NCBI RefSeq assembly: GCF_013911085.1
Contig: NZ_JACERN010000010.1
Coordinates: 1 to 64,000, forward strand
Reading direction: 5' to 3'
DNA length: 64,000 bases
Origin: Aquitalea aquatica
Lineage (GTDB): Bacteria > Pseudomonadota > Gammaproteobacteria > Burkholderiales > Chromobacteriaceae
A program made the translations under genes and the position numbers. Shown in pieces: positions 54,172 to 63,480 of the stretch. Every line of letters starts with the position of its first letter. Within the stretch, counting starts at the first letter, position 1. The notes beneath the pieces were generated by a model, which was not told the origin of the DNA, ran no database searches, and saw nothing but the letters and a program-made list of their open reading frames with translations.

Positions 54172-56670
54172 TCAGGCAGCCGGCCAACAGTGTTGTGCGC
54201 GTTGTCGTACTTCGCTGGCAGAGCTCAGCGTCTGCATGGAGCGTGCTTCGCGCTGGCATACGGCTAAATCCAGCGCGCGGATGCGGCTCTTGATTTCCGG
54301 TACCAGGCCTGGACTGACCGATAGTTCGGTCACGCCCAGCCCGACCAGCACCGGTACCGCAAGCGGATCGGAAGCCAGGGCACCGCACACACCCACCCAC
54401 TTGCCATGCTGGCGTGCGCCCTCCACCGTCATGGCGATCAGCCGCAACAGCGCGGGGTGCAGGGCATCCATCCGCGATGCCAGCGTGGCATTGCAGCGGT
54501 CCATGGCCAGGGTGTACTGGGTCAGGTCATTGGTACCGATAGAGAGAAAATCGGCATGACGGGCCAACTGGTCGGCTAGCAGGGCCGCGGCAGGTACTTC
54601 GATCATCACGCCCAGCTGTGGACGCTCGCTCAAGCCCAGTTGACCGGCCAACAGCTCCAGCCGCTGCCTTACCCGCAACAGCTCGTCCACTTCGCTGATC
54701 ATCGGCAGCAGGATGCGCAGCCGTGACAGCGGCTGTACCGCCAACAGTGCGTTCAGCTGCATATCAAGCAGGGCCGGGTCGGCAAAGCCGCTGCGGATGC
54801 CGCGCAAGCCCAGTGCCGGATTCGTCTCGGCCGGCAGCTGCAGATAAGGCACTTCCTTGTCGCCGCCCACATCTAGGGTGCGGATGATGACGGGACGCTC
54901 CGGCATGGCATCCAATACCGCCTGATAAGCCTGTTGCTGCTCGGCGGCATCCGGTGCCTGCTGCCGGTCGATGAACAGGAATTCGGTCCGGGTCAGGCCC
55001 ACGCTGTCCGCGCCATGACGCAGGCCGTCGCGGGCTTCATCGGCATTGGCGACATTGACGGCCACCTCGATGCTGACACCATCCAGCGTGACGGCGGCGG
55101 CATTGGCGCAGGCCTGCATGTGCTGTCTTCGCTGGACCAGCGCGGCAATGCGCCCGGCAGCCTCGCTCAGGGTGCGCTCATCCGGAGCCGGATGGCACCA
55201 GCCCTGGCTGGCATCCAGCAATACCTGCTGCCCGGTGTGCAATTGCAGGGCGGCAGGCCCGCAGGCCACCAGTGCCGGAATGCCCAGCGCACGCGCCAGA
55301 ATGGCCACATGTGACGTGGCACCACCGGCTGCGGTGAGCATGCCGGCCACCTTGTCCTGCGGCAGGCTGGCCAGCTGGGACGGGGCAAGATCTTCGGCCA
55401 CCAGAATGACCGGGACGCTCAACACCGGTGGCTGGCTCTCCTCGCCCAGCAAGATCTGCAGTAACTGCCGCTGCAGATCGCGCAGGTCGGCAATGCGCTC
55501 GGCCAGCAGCGGATTGCCCAGCGCAGCCAGCAGCTGGCACTGGGTACTGATGGCCTGGCGAAAGGCAAAACCGGCACTCAGGCCGCTGGCGATGCCCTTC
55601 TGGCAGGCCTGCAACAGCTCCGGGTCGTCCAGCAAGGCCAGATGAGCTGAAAAAATTTCGCTTTGTGCCTGCGCTCCACGGCGCAGGGCATCGTTGACGG
55701 ACTGGCCTATCCGACCACGCAGCTGCTGCAAGGCTTGCTGCAGCCAGCGTGCTTCCTGCCCTGGATCATCGGCCCATTGCACCGGTTCCGGCTCGCGGAT
55801 ATCCAGCCTGAGTACCGGGGCGATGGCCAGACCGGGCGCAGCGCACACTCCACTCAACATGCCTGCCGCCACCGTAGGCCGCGCCACCGGCTGTGCCGTG
55901 GCATGCGCGCCCTGGCTACGGGTCTGCAACGCAGCAATGACGGCGGCAGCCGCCGCTGCGGCATCGCTGCCCTGTGCCAGCACCTCGACATCGTCCTCTT
56001 CGGCAACACCCAAAGTCATCAGTGCCACCATGCTTTTGGCGTTGACGCTATGTCCCTTGAACGCCACCTGCACCTGGGCGGCAAACGGCCGCGCCGCATT
56101 CTGTACCAGTGCTGCCGGGCGGGCATGCAGGCCGCCGGCATGCCGTACCGTGGCGCGCCCATGGCTTTCGCCAGTCAGCTCGCTGGCATAGGCAGTGGTA
56201 GCGGCAGGCAAGGCATGCAGACGCAGCAACGGCGTTTGTCCGGCCTGCGCCAGCCCGCTGGCGCGCTCGTCCAGCTGGTAGTGTTCGCCGTTGGCGATCA
56301 CCAGCATGCTGATCAGCGAAGCTGCCCGGCGCGCCACGACATCCAGATCGACCTCGATCAACGCCTGCCCCTGTCGCACGCGGTCGCCCTGTGCCACCAG
56401 GGCAGTAAAGCCGGCCCCAGCCAGCTGCACGGTGTCGATGCCGATATGCAGCAGGATTTGCGCACCATTGGCAGCAGTCAGTGTCAGGGCGTGGTGGGTG
56501 CGCGCCAACTGGCTGATGACGCCATCACAGGGGGCAAGCAGGGTGGAGGACAGGGGTTCGATGGCCAGGCCATCGCCCATCATCAGGCCGGCGAAGACCG
56601 GATCGGGCACCTGCGACAAAGGCAGCAGCAGCCCGCTGAATGGGGCTATGAGTTGCAGCGAAGGGTTCAT
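54172..56670 (-). CDS. PTS multiphosphoryl transfer protein, EIIA(Glc-type)-HPr-EI
   Basis: One 832-residue protein supplies all soluble PTS steps for GlcNAc. EIIA domain 1-150 with H75 in ILLHIGIDT; HPr domain about 168-255 with H182 in GGLHARPAALV; EI from about 275, with active H454 in GGATSHVAILARALGIP and C-terminal PEP-binding motifs (LTRTEFLFIDR, SIGTNDLTQYTLAMDR, CGALASDP). AGGAGG precedes the ATG. The domain order is that of Gram-negative NagF-type proteins. Lies between nagB2 and nagE, so the phosphate path PEP-EI-HPr-EIIA-EIIB-sugar is encoded locally. Confidence 0.95.
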   Translation of the reverse strand: MNPSLQLIAPFSGLLLPLSQVPDPVFAGLMMGDGLAIEPLSSTLLAPCDGVISQLARTHHALTLTAANGAQILLHIGIDTVQLAGAGFTALVAQGDRVRQGQALIEVDLDVVARRAASLISMLVIANGEHYQLDERASGLAQAGQTPLLRLHALPAATTAYASELTGESHGRATVRHAGGLHARPAALVQNAARPFAAQVQVAFKGHSVNAKSMVALMTLGVAEEDDVEVLAQGSDAAAAAAAVIAALQTRSQGAHATAQPVARPTVAAGMLSGVCAAPGLAIAPVLRLDIREPEPVQWADDPGQEARWLQQALQQLRGRIGQSVNDALRRGAQAQSEIFSAHLALLDDPELLQACQKGIASGLSAGFAFRQAISTQCQLLAALGNPLLAERIADLRDLQRQLLQILLGEESQPPVLSVPVILVAEDLAPSQLASLPQDKVAGMLTAAGGATSHVAILARALGIPALVACGPAALQLHTGQQVLLDASQGWCHPAPDERTLSEAAGRIAALVQRRQHMQACANAAAVTLDGVSIEVAVNVANADEARDGLRHGADSVGLTRTEFLFIDRQQAPDAAEQQQAYQAVLDAMPERPVIIRTLDVGGDKEVPYLQLPAETNPALGLRGIRSGFADPALLDMQLNALLAVQPLSRLRILLPMISEVDELLRVRQRLELLAGQLGLSERPQLGVMIEVPAAALLADQLARHADFLSIGTNDLTQYTLAMDRCNATLASRMDALHPALLRLIAMTVEGARQHGKWVGVCGALASDPLAVPVLVGLGVTELSVSPGLVPEIKSRIRALDLAVCQREARSMQTLSSASEVRQRAQHCWPAA

Positions 56671-56773
56671 CGGACATCCTCCTGTCTATGCCAGGAGGTG
56701 CCGTCCCGCAGGGAGGACTCCTGGCGTTCAGGCCCTGCCCGGCCAGCTGCGCCAGCAATAGGCGCAAGCCGGG

Positions 56774-56800
56774 CCGGACACGGCGCCAAACCGTGTCTGG
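56774..56800. other. Hairpin in the nagB2-EI intergenic gap
   Basis: CCGGACACGG/CCGTGTCTGG arms (one G-T pair) with a seven-base loop and no T-run; a second GCCAGGAG...CTCCTGGC stem lies at about 56690-56725. They may stabilise mRNA ends or adjust expression within the operon. Confidence 0.35.
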
Positions 56801-56843
56801 TCTGTCATTGGCGGCCTGCTGGCAGCCATGTCTGGATCAGGCT

Positions 56844-57854
56844 TCAATGCGTGCGCGTTACCTTGGACAGATGACGCGGGGTATCGGGATTGAGGCCACG
56901 CGCCTCGGACAATTGTGCAGCCATCAGGTAGAAGCTCTGGATGGCCAGCAAGGGATCCAGTGCCTCGTCATCCGCAACACTGAGCGTCAGGTCACGACTG
57001 GGCTCATCGGCCGGCGCGGCCAGCAGCACCCGCGCTCCACGGCAACGCATCTCGGCGGCCAGGGCAATCAGCCCCTGCTGCTCCGGTCCACGCGGGGCAA
57101 ACACCAGCAAGGGGTAGCCTTCGTCGATCAGCGCCATCGGCCCATGCTTGATTTCCGCACCAGAGAAGGCTTCGGCCTGGATGGCGCAGGTTTCCTTGAA
57201 CTTGAGCGCAGCTTCCAGTGCCACGGCAAAACCGAGACCGCGCCCTACCACCATGATGCGTTCGGCACTGGCCAGCACGGGAATGGCAGCACTCCAGTCC
57301 TGGCGGCAAGCTTCTTTCAGTTGCTCCGGCAGGGCATCGAGCGCCCGCAGCAGGCCGTTATCACCCTGCCAGTGCGCCACCAGCCGGGCTACTGCCGACA
57401 GCGAAGCGATATAGCTCTTGGTGGCGGCCACGCTCTTTTCCTCACCGGCACACAAGGGTAGCGACCACTCACAGGCAGCAGCCAGCGGCGATTCATGCTT
57501 GTTGACCAGCGCCACGGTGCGGGCACCGGCTTCGGCCAGGCGGCTCATGGTGTCGATCAGGTCCGGGCTCTGGCCCGACTGCGACAGCGCCACCGCCAGT
57601 TGTCCCTTCACCGCCAGCGGCGCGTGGTGCAGCGTCACCAGCGACATAGGCAGGGACACCACCGGCACACCCAGGCGCTGCATGGCCAGATAGGCAAAAT
57701 AGCTGGCAGCATGGTCGGAGCTGCCACGCGCCACCGTCAGCGCCAGCGTGGGCCGGGCATTAGCCAGTTCGCGGCCCAGCACCGCCAGGCCTTCATCGGC
57801 ATACATGTGTTGTGTGGCTACGGCATCGGCCGCAGACAGCGCTTCTTCATACAT
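56844..57854 (-). CDS. SIS-domain glucosamine-6-phosphate deaminase, NagB-II type
   Basis: Converts GlcN-6-P to fructose-6-P and ammonia. 336 residues with two SIS sugar-isomerase domains, like the C-terminal half of GlmS but with no glutaminase domain: VARGSSDHAASYFAYLAM, SQSGQSPDLIDTM, EEKSVAATKSYIA, and FKETCAIQAEAFSGAEIKHGP. Its place after nagA points to the NagB-II deaminase rather than GlmS. The ATG at 57854 lies inside the last codons of nagA (eight-base overlap). Confidence 0.9.
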   Translation of the reverse strand: MYEEALSAADAVATQHMYADEGLAVLGRELANARPTLALTVARGSSDHAASYFAYLAMQRLGVPVVSLPMSLVTLHHAPLAVKGQLAVALSQSGQSPDLIDTMSRLAEAGARTVALVNKHESPLAAACEWSLPLCAGEEKSVAATKSYIASLSAVARLVAHWQGDNGLLRALDALPEQLKEACRQDWSAAIPVLASAERIMVVGRGLGFAVALEAALKFKETCAIQAEAFSGAEIKHGPMALIDEGYPLLVFAPRGPEQQGLIALAAEMRCRGARVLLAAPADEPSRDLTLSVADDEALDPLLAIQSFYLMAAQLSEARGLNPDTPRHLSKVTRTH

Positions 57855-58968
57855 CAGAGACGACAAGGTGTTCCCCTTCCAGATAGACATCCAGCAAATT
57901 CAAGGCATCGTCCAGTACCAGCACATCGGCCCAGGCGCCGGTTTCCAGCCGGCCACGGTCGGCATGGCCCAGGTAGTCGGCCGGATACAAGGACAGCCGG
58001 TGCGAGGCCTCGGCCAGCGGCAGCCCGATGGCCAGCAGATTGCGCAAGGCCTGATCCATGGTCAGCGTACTGCCCGCCAGCGTGCCGTCGGCCAGCCGCA
58101 CCCCGCCCATGCACTTGGTCACCGCATGCGAACCGAGCTTGTACTCACCGTCCGGCATGCCGGCAGCGGCAGTGGAGTCGGTGACACAGTACAGCCGGGG
58201 AATGGCACGCAAGGCAGTGCGGATGGCACCGGGATGCACATGCAGCAGGTCCGGGATCAGCTCGGCATATTCGGCATGCGCCAGCGCGGCCCCCACCATG
58301 CCCGGCTCGCGGTGATGCAGGCCGCTCATGGCATTGAACAAATGGGTAAAACCAGCCGCACCCTGCTGCAGCGCTTGCACACCGTCCTCGTAACTGCCCA
58401 GGGTATGGCCGATCTGCACCCGGATGCCGGCATCGCTCAGCGCACGGATGATCTCCATATGGCCGGGAATTTCCGGCGCCAGCGTCAGCAGCGCGATGGG
58501 GGCCAGTTGACCCAGCTTGTCGATTTGCGACAGCACGGCACGACAGGCATCGTCCGGCTGGGCACCCAGCTTGCCCGGATTGATGTACGGGCCTTCCAGA
58601 TGCACGCCCAGCAGCCGTGCCGTGCCGGGGGTGCGCTGACGGCAGCAAGGCCCCAGCGCGGCCAACACGTTTTCAATCTCGTCCATCGGCGCGGTCATGG
58701 TGGTGGCCAGCATGGCGGTAGTGCCATGCCGCGCATGCAGCCGGGCAACCGCTTCGGCCGCGCGGCCGCCTTCCATGATGTCTACCCCGCCGCCGCCGTG
58801 TACATGCAGGTCGATGAAGCCGGGCAGGATGTAACGCTCTACCGCGCGGCCAGAGGCCAGCCGGCCATCGATGGCGGCGATGCGGCCATCCGCACCCAGG
58901 GTGATCGTGCCGTCCAGCCAGCCATTGCCGCTCAGGATGCGGCCCTGCAGTACATGTTGTGTCGTCAT
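57847..58968 (-). CDS. nagA: N-acetylglucosamine-6-phosphate deacetylase
   Basis: Removes acetate from GlcNAc-6-P. 373-residue amidohydrolase. Metal motif FIDLHVHGGGGVDIME, later LEGPYINPGKLGA, GHTLGSYEDG, THLFNAMSGLHHREPG and catalytic Asp in VTDSTAAAGMPDGEY. Overlaps nagR by four bases and nagB2 by eight. Confidence 0.96.
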   Translation of the reverse strand: MTTQHVLQGRILSGNGWLDGTITLGADGRIAAIDGRLASGRAVERYILPGFIDLHVHGGGGVDIMEGGRAAEAVARLHARHGTTAMLATTMTAPMDEIENVLAALGPCCRQRTPGTARLLGVHLEGPYINPGKLGAQPDDACRAVLSQIDKLGQLAPIALLTLAPEIPGHMEIIRALSDAGIRVQIGHTLGSYEDGVQALQQGAAGFTHLFNAMSGLHHREPGMVGAALAHAEYAELIPDLLHVHPGAIRTALRAIPRLYCVTDSTAAAGMPDGEYKLGSHAVTKCMGGVRLADGTLAGSTLTMDQALRNLLAIGLPLAEASHRLSLYPADYLGHADRGRLETGAWADVLVLDDALNLLDVYLEGEHLVVSDV

Positions 58969-59699
58969 CGTCTCAGTTCAGCGACAAAGTCGTAGTAATC
59001 GTTACGGCAATAGGTATCAGTCAGTTCTATTGCCAGATTGTCGGCATTGAAGCCGATCCGGGTAATCAACAGCATGGCCTCGCCCTGGCGGATGCCGGCC
59101 AGCGCAGCGATCTCCGGCGAGGCATTCACCGCCCGGATATGCTGCAAGGCGCGCACCACCGAGTGGCCAGCGGCATCCAGGTAGGCGTACAGCGAGTTGC
59201 CTACTTTATGCGGCTCTGGCAGATAGGCCACTGGCAATGTGGTCATCTCTATCGCCATCACCACGCCATCAGCCAGCCGCTGCCGCTTCAGCCGCGCCAC
59301 CTGCGAGGTGGGGGACAAGCCCAGCTTGATCACCTCGTCGTTGCTGGGCGGATGAATGCCCCGCTCCAGCCATACCGACGAAGGTTCGAACCCGCGCTGA
59401 CGCAGCTGTTCGGTAAATCCGGTCAGCCGCGACAGGGGCTGCTCCAGCCGGGGCGTGATAAAGGTGCCCGAGCCATGACGGCGGCGAATCAGCCCCTGCT
59501 CCAGCAATACATCCATGGCCTTGCGGGCAGTCACCCGCGAAATACCGAGTTCTTCAGAAAAAGTCCGCTCCGATGGCAGGGCCTCATCGGCCTGCCACCA
59601 GCCGGCATTAATGGCATCGGCCAGTTTTCTGGCCAGTTGCAAATACAGCGGGGTGGTGGATTCACCCTCGGGCTTGAGTGCACTCCAGCGATTTTCCAT
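58965..59699 (-). CDS. nagR: GntR/HutC family regulator of GlcNAc use (NagQ/NagR type)
   Basis: 244 residues from the ATG at 59699: GntR winged helix (LPSERTFSEELGISRVTARK, EQGLIRRRHGSGTFI) and C-terminal UTRA effector domain that would bind GlcNAc-6-P or GlcN-6-P. First gene of the operon; overlaps nagA. TGGTATT-N4-TGGTATT repeats, known as the NagQ box of Xanthomonas, lie upstream. I call it nagR by operon role; the family matches NagQ. Confidence 0.92.
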   Translation of the reverse strand: MENRWSALKPEGESTTPLYLQLARKLADAINAGWWQADEALPSERTFSEELGISRVTARKAMDVLLEQGLIRRRHGSGTFITPRLEQPLSRLTGFTEQLRQRGFEPSSVWLERGIHPPSNDEVIKLGLSPTSQVARLKRQRLADGVVMAIEMTTLPVAYLPEPHKVGNSLYAYLDAAGHSVVRALQHIRAVNASPEIAALAGIRQGEAMLLITRIGFNADNLAIELTDTYCRNDYYDFVAELRR

Positions 59700-59787
59700 A
59701 AGCGGTCTGCATGTGGTCTTGACGATAACAGCCTGAATATCGCACTCATTCCCGGCTGCGCCTAGCGGCTGGATTGCTGATGAAGTT

Positions 59788-59816
59788 AATACCACTTAAA
59801 TACCACGTCAATACCA
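59788..59816 (-). promoter_or_regulatory. Triple NagQ box upstream of the nag operon
   Basis: Minus strand TGGTATT-GACG-TGGTATT-TAAG-TGGTATT: three exact heptamers with four-base spacers (11-base period), starting 89 bases before nagR. Confidence 0.8.
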
Positions 59817-59937
59817 ATTTTCTCAAAACCCCCATAAAAAGATGTAGCAAGCACGGGAAACAGGTAGTAAATGCAGGAAAAACCGGTGACACTCCACGCG
59901 AAGTGACAAGTACTTCCCAGCAAGCACAACGGCAAAT

Positions 59938-59955
59938 TGGTATTGAATTGGTAAT
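59938..59955 (+). promoter_or_regulatory. Second NagQ box, opposite orientation
   Basis: Plus strand TGGTATT-GAAT-TGGTAAT, about 120 bases further upstream and inverted relative to the triple box. Bound dimers at both could loop DNA. The gap 59700-60183 (484 bases) otherwise holds the eamA terminator and no gene I can support. Confidence 0.7.
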
Positions 59956-60110
59956 AAATAAGCAGCTAAACCGTGCAGAGCCCGGCTGATCACCGCTGAC
60001 AGGCCGCAGGGCGCAGCACGCCTTGCACAGGACAGCGCGGCCTCCGCATCGCCGCACGATGCGTGGCCAGAAAACCACAGCAACTGGTATGAGCATGGTC
60101 GCAGACATGG

Positions 60111-60142
60111 AAAAAGGGCCACTGCTTTCGCAGGGGCCCTTT
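60111..60142 (-). terminator. Intrinsic terminator of the EamA gene
   Basis: AAAGGGCC/GGCCCTTT with an inner CTGC-TTTC-GCAG stem; on the minus strand it ends in five T. 41 bases after the stop. Confidence 0.85.
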
Positions 60143-60183
60143 GCCGGAGGAATGAAGCGGCAGCGGTCTGCCGCAAGTCGTAA

Positions 60184-61059
60184 TCAGCGCTTGCGCCAGC
60201 TGATGAGAATGACCCCGGACAGGATGATGACCATGGCGATGATTTCCTGCTGGCCAACATGTTCGCCCAACAGTAATACCCCCAGCATCACCGCAATGAT
60301 CGGGTTGACGTAGGCATAGCTGGTAGCCGCTGCCGGCGACACGGTCTTCAGCAGATGCAGATAAGCGCTGTAGGCCAGCATGGAGCCAAAGATCGACAGA
60401 TAGGCAATGGCTGCCCAGCCCTGCCATGACGGCGCGGCTGCCAGCCTTTCGCCCACCACAGTACTGCCCAGCAGCAAGGCCAGACCACCAAAAATCATCA
60501 TCCAGGCACTGCCCATCGGCCCCTTGGGCTGCACGATGACCCGGCTCCAGGCCGAACCCAGCGCCCAGCCGGCCGAAGCAAACAGCAGCCAGAACGCCCC
60601 CAGCGGGCTGGCACGCAAATTGGACCCCAGATTCAGTACCAGCATGCCCAGCATACCCAGCGCAATGCCCGCCCACTCGCGCCGCGTGGCGCGCAGACCA
60701 AAACAGAAGCGGCCAAACAGCACGGTAAACAAGGGTACGGTGGCCACCACCAGCGCCGCCACCCCGGAGGACACCTGTTTTTCTGCCAGGGTGACAAAGC
60801 CATTGCCGATAGCCGGCATCAACACCCCCAGAATGGCGGCCCCGCGCAGCTCCTGTCGGCTAGGCAGACGATGGCCACGCAGCAGCAGGAAAGCCAGCAT
60901 CACGCTGCCGGCAAACAGAAAACGCAAGCCGGCCATCATGAAGGGCGGCCAGGATTCGATACCGATGCGTATGAAGAAATAGGTAGAGCCCCAGATCACA
61001 TACAGGGCGAAGAAGGCCGACAGGGTCAGCACGGACAGCGAAGCGTGGCGGGAAGGCAT
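60184..61059 (-). CDS. EamA/DMT family transporter
   Basis: Inner-membrane metabolite exporter of 291 residues with ten membrane helices in two EamA repeats (FALYVIWGSTYFFIRIGIE; WALGSAWSRVI...LSIFGSMLAYSAYLHLL). The first repeat and the length are YedA/RhaT-like. Substrate unknown. Separated from tolQ by 115 bases with a hairpin. Confidence 0.9.
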   Translation of the reverse strand: MPSRHASLSVLTLSAFFALYVIWGSTYFFIRIGIESWPPFMMAGLRFLFAGSVMLAFLLLRGHRLPSRQELRGAAILGVLMPAIGNGFVTLAEKQVSSGVAALVVATVPLFTVLFGRFCFGLRATRREWAGIALGMLGMLVLNLGSNLRASPLGAFWLLFASAGWALGSAWSRVIVQPKGPMGSAWMMIFGGLALLLGSTVVGERLAAAPSWQGWAAIAYLSIFGSMLAYSAYLHLLKTVSPAAATSYAYVNPIIAVMLGVLLLGEHVGQQEIIAMVIILSGVILISWRKR

Positions 61060-61119
61060 GGCGGACTCGGGGATACTGGCCGCTTACCATGCCTTCCGCA
61101 TGCAGAAAACTCAAGCCTT

Positions 61120-61159
61120 GCCGGGAAAATATCTGTTCTGCAGGCAGAACAATCCCGGC
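61120..61159 (-). terminator. Nested hairpin after tolQ
   Basis: Inner GTTCTGC-AG-GCAGAAC (61135-61150) enclosed by GCCGGGA/TCCCGGC. There is no real T-run, so it may be a rho-dependent end or an mRNA-stability element. Confidence 0.4.
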
Positions 61160-61174
61160 CTTCGACCCTGCAGC

Positions 61175-61843
61175 CTAGCGGGTGGCCAGCCGCTGCAGGA
61201 TGTTGGAAAACTCTTCCATATAGGTGTCAAAGCGGGTAGCCAGGCGGTCGACATCGGTGGCAAAGCGGTTATAGGCCACTACCGCCGGAATGGCGGCGAA
61301 CAGACCGATGGCCGTGGCTACCAGTGCTTCGGCAATACCCGGTGCCACGGTGGACAAGGTGGCCTGGCCGGCATTACCCAGCCCGATAAAGGCATGCATG
61401 ATGCCCCACACTGTGCCGAACAGGCCGACATAGGGGCTGACCGAACCCACCGTCGCCAGAAAGGAAGTATGGCTATCCAACGCATCCAGCTCACGCTGGG
61501 CAGCGGCGCGCATGGCACGGCGCGAACCATCCATGATGTCGGACAGCTCGGCCCCGCTACGACCGCGTAGCTTGAGGAATTCGGCAAAGCCAGACTGAAA
61601 GATGCGCTCCATGCCCACGCTGTCATTGCGCCGGTTGGCATCCTCGTACAGCCGGTTCAGGTCGGCCCCGCTCCAGAAATTGCGCTCGAACTCGTCACTA
61701 TGGCGCCGAGCCGCCCGCAGCACGGCAATCTTGTTGAAGATGAGTGCCCAGGACAGCACGGACACCACGGCCAGACCGGCCATGACCAGCTGCACCACCA
61801 GACTGGCATTCATCACCAGACTGAAAATGGAAATCTGCTGCAC
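61175..61843 (-). CDS. tolQ: TolQ-type proton channel protein (orphan)
   Basis: 222 residues, MotA/TolQ/ExbB family: three membrane helices (LVMAGLAVVSVLSWALIF; GSVSPYVGLFGTVWGIMHAF; ALVATAIGLFAAIPAVVAY). It aligns better with TolQ than ExbB by length and by the SIFSLVMNASLVVQ start. TolQ with TolR energises outer-membrane constriction. Here no tolR, tolA, tolB or pal follows; the next gene is an EamA transporter. It lies 26 bases after the Sua5/YrdC gene. Confidence 0.88.
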   Translation of the reverse strand: MQQISIFSLVMNASLVVQLVMAGLAVVSVLSWALIFNKIAVLRAARRHSDEFERNFWSGADLNRLYEDANRRNDSVGMERIFQSGFAEFLKLRGRSGAELSDIMDGSRRAMRAAAQRELDALDSHTSFLATVGSVSPYVGLFGTVWGIMHAFIGLGNAGQATLSTVAPGIAEALVATAIGLFAAIPAVVAYNRFATDVDRLATRFDTYMEEFSNILQRLATR

Positions 61844-61869
61844 GATGTTTCCTTGTCTAAAAGCGCGGC

Positions 61870-62457
61870 CTAGCGCAAAACGCGGCCGCTAGCGAAATCG
61901 ATGATGGTGGAAGGCTTTCTGCGCTTGCCGATACGACCCGGCAGGGTCAAAACCCGCTCGCCAAAGGCCTGCCGACAAGCACGGGCAGTCTTGAGCGAAC
62001 GCTGGCCAGCACGGTTGGCCGAGGTCGACACCAGCGCCGTGCCCAGCGCCCGGCACAAGGCAGCTGCTTCGCCATGGGCGGTAATGCGTACGGCTAGCTG
62101 CGCATGGCGACCGCGCAAGGCCGGCGGCACTTTATGCGAGGCTGGCAACAAAAAGGTATAAGGACCGGGCCAGTAGCCGGCAAGTTCCGCCCATTGTGCC
62201 GGCGACAGCGGCTTGACCAGGTGGCGGATCTGGCTGACATCGGCAGCGATGACGATCAGGCCCTTGTGGTTCGGCCTGGCTTTCACCGCCAATACGCGCC
62301 GGATGGCGCGCGCATCCTCAGGCAGACAGCCCAGGCCAAAACAGGATTCGGTGGAATAGGCGATCATGCCGCCCGCTTGCAAGCGCGCGCGTGCCTGCTG
62401 CATCAGGCCGGCCTTGGGCAAGCGGCGACGGGACGACCGCAATGGCAGGTGGGACAT
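61870..62457 (-). CDS. tsaC: Sua5/YciO/YrdC family protein (TsaC-like threonylcarbamoyl-AMP synthase)
   Basis: 195 residues from the ATG at 62457. It would make threonylcarbamoyl-AMP for the t6A37 tRNA modification. Substrate motifs: IAYSTESCFGLGCLP, KARPNHKGLIVIA, WPGPYTFLLPA, VRITAHGEAA, STSANRAGQ. Single domain without the Sua5 C-terminal extension. Upstream of tolQ, probably co-transcribed. Confidence 0.9.
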   Translation of the reverse strand: MSHLPLRSSRRRLPKAGLMQQARARLQAGGMIAYSTESCFGLGCLPEDARAIRRVLAVKARPNHKGLIVIAADVSQIRHLVKPLSPAQWAELAGYWPGPYTFLLPASHKVPPALRGRHAQLAVRITAHGEAAALCRALGTALVSTSANRAGQRSLKTARACRQAFGERVLTLPGRIGKRRKPSTIIDFASGRVLR

Positions 62458-62538
62458 CGGCGAACAAACCACAAAAAAACAGAAGCTGCCATTGTAGCGG
62501 CAGCGTCCCCCGGGATGAAACCGCGATCTGCAGCAGTT

Positions 62539-63267
62539 TCAGTCTTTCTGGTTAAGATATTTGGCATTGATGCGCGCCAGCGTACCGTCGCGCTGCATGC
62601 CACGCAGCAATTCATTCAGTTGCTGAACCTGGCTGTCCGCCATCGCAGGATTACAGGCTAGATAGAGCAAGGTGGTATTGAAGGTCAGCACCGGTTTGAG
62701 CTGACTGACCTTTTCGCGTGCCAGCAAGGATGCGCCGAGATATTTGCCGGTAGCCCAGAAATCGATGCGTCCGACCAGCAGCTTTTTGACATTGAGCTGG
62801 TCGGTGTTGGCCAAATCCACATCAAAGCCACGGTCGATCAGGTATTGCGAGATGGCATCGCCGCTATAACCGCCGATCTTGAAACTGCGCGCCTCCTCCA
62901 GCGACAGGATGGCATGCCGGCTGTCGGCTCGCGCATACAGCACCCAGGGGTTTTCCACCAGCGGGCCTATCCACTTGAACTGATGCTCGCGGCTATCGGT
63001 CCGCGTCGTGGAGTAAAGGCAGGTATTGGCTTCCAGTACCGTCAGATTGAAAGCGCGTATCCACGGCAGCAAGCTGATGTCATAACTGACGCCAGCACGT
63101 CGGAACAGCTCCTGCACGATGTCAGTGGACAAACCACTGATGTGACCGCCCTGCCCCATCATGTTGAAGGGCGGGTAATCCTCGGTCAGCACCCTGAGCG
63201 GAGGGGCTGCCTGGACCAGTTGGCTGCACAGCAACAACAGGCTAGCCAAATATAGTTGGATGCGCAT
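62539..63267 (-). CDS. Periplasmic solute-binding protein, family 3
   Basis: 242 residues with a signal peptide (YLASLLLLCSQLVQA), then two lobes: PPLRVLTEDYPPFNMMGQGG at the start and ARINAKYLNQ at the end, typical for amino-acid-like ligand binding. No ABC permease genes are adjacent. Such orphans often act in sensing or as diverged binding proteins. GGGAGGGG precedes the ATG. Confidence 0.87.
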   Translation of the reverse strand: MRIQLYLASLLLLCSQLVQAAPPLRVLTEDYPPFNMMGQGGHISGLSTDIVQELFRRAGVSYDISLLPWIRAFNLTVLEANTCLYSTTRTDSREHQFKWIGPLVENPWVLYARADSRHAILSLEEARSFKIGGYSGDAISQYLIDRGFDVDLANTDQLNVKKLLVGRIDFWATGKYLGASLLAREKVSQLKPVLTFNTTLLYLACNPAMADSQVQQLNELLRGMQRDGTLARINAKYLNQKD

Positions 63268-63480
63268 CTTACCCCTCCCAATACCACGCGGTAACCATAC
63301 CGACTCCCACTGTTCACATTAGTCAAGGATAAGAGCTTGCGCTATCGGGTACTTGCGCTGACAAGAAATAGAAGTGATTCACAGCAGACTGATCCGCCCA
63401 AATGGCATGACCAGTCTGATAGATCAATAGCCAGGCTAGCCCTAAGGTGAACGCTTCGAATCATCTGGGAAGTGTCGCTC
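63268..63480. other. Divergent intergenic region
   Basis: 213 bases between the binding protein and kdsD. A CAGACTG/CAGTCTG inverted repeat flanks a 20-base loop at about 63382-63415, and a TTGCGCT direct repeat lies near 63330 and 63348. No firm promoter call. Confidence 0.3.

Noticed and set aside
59774-59989. 71-codon plus-strand frame between nagR and eamA
   Set aside because: It coincides with the operator array and has no family features.
63278-63290. Single TGGTATT near the binding-protein gene
   Set aside because: Only one heptamer without a partner four bases away, so it is not a NagQ box.
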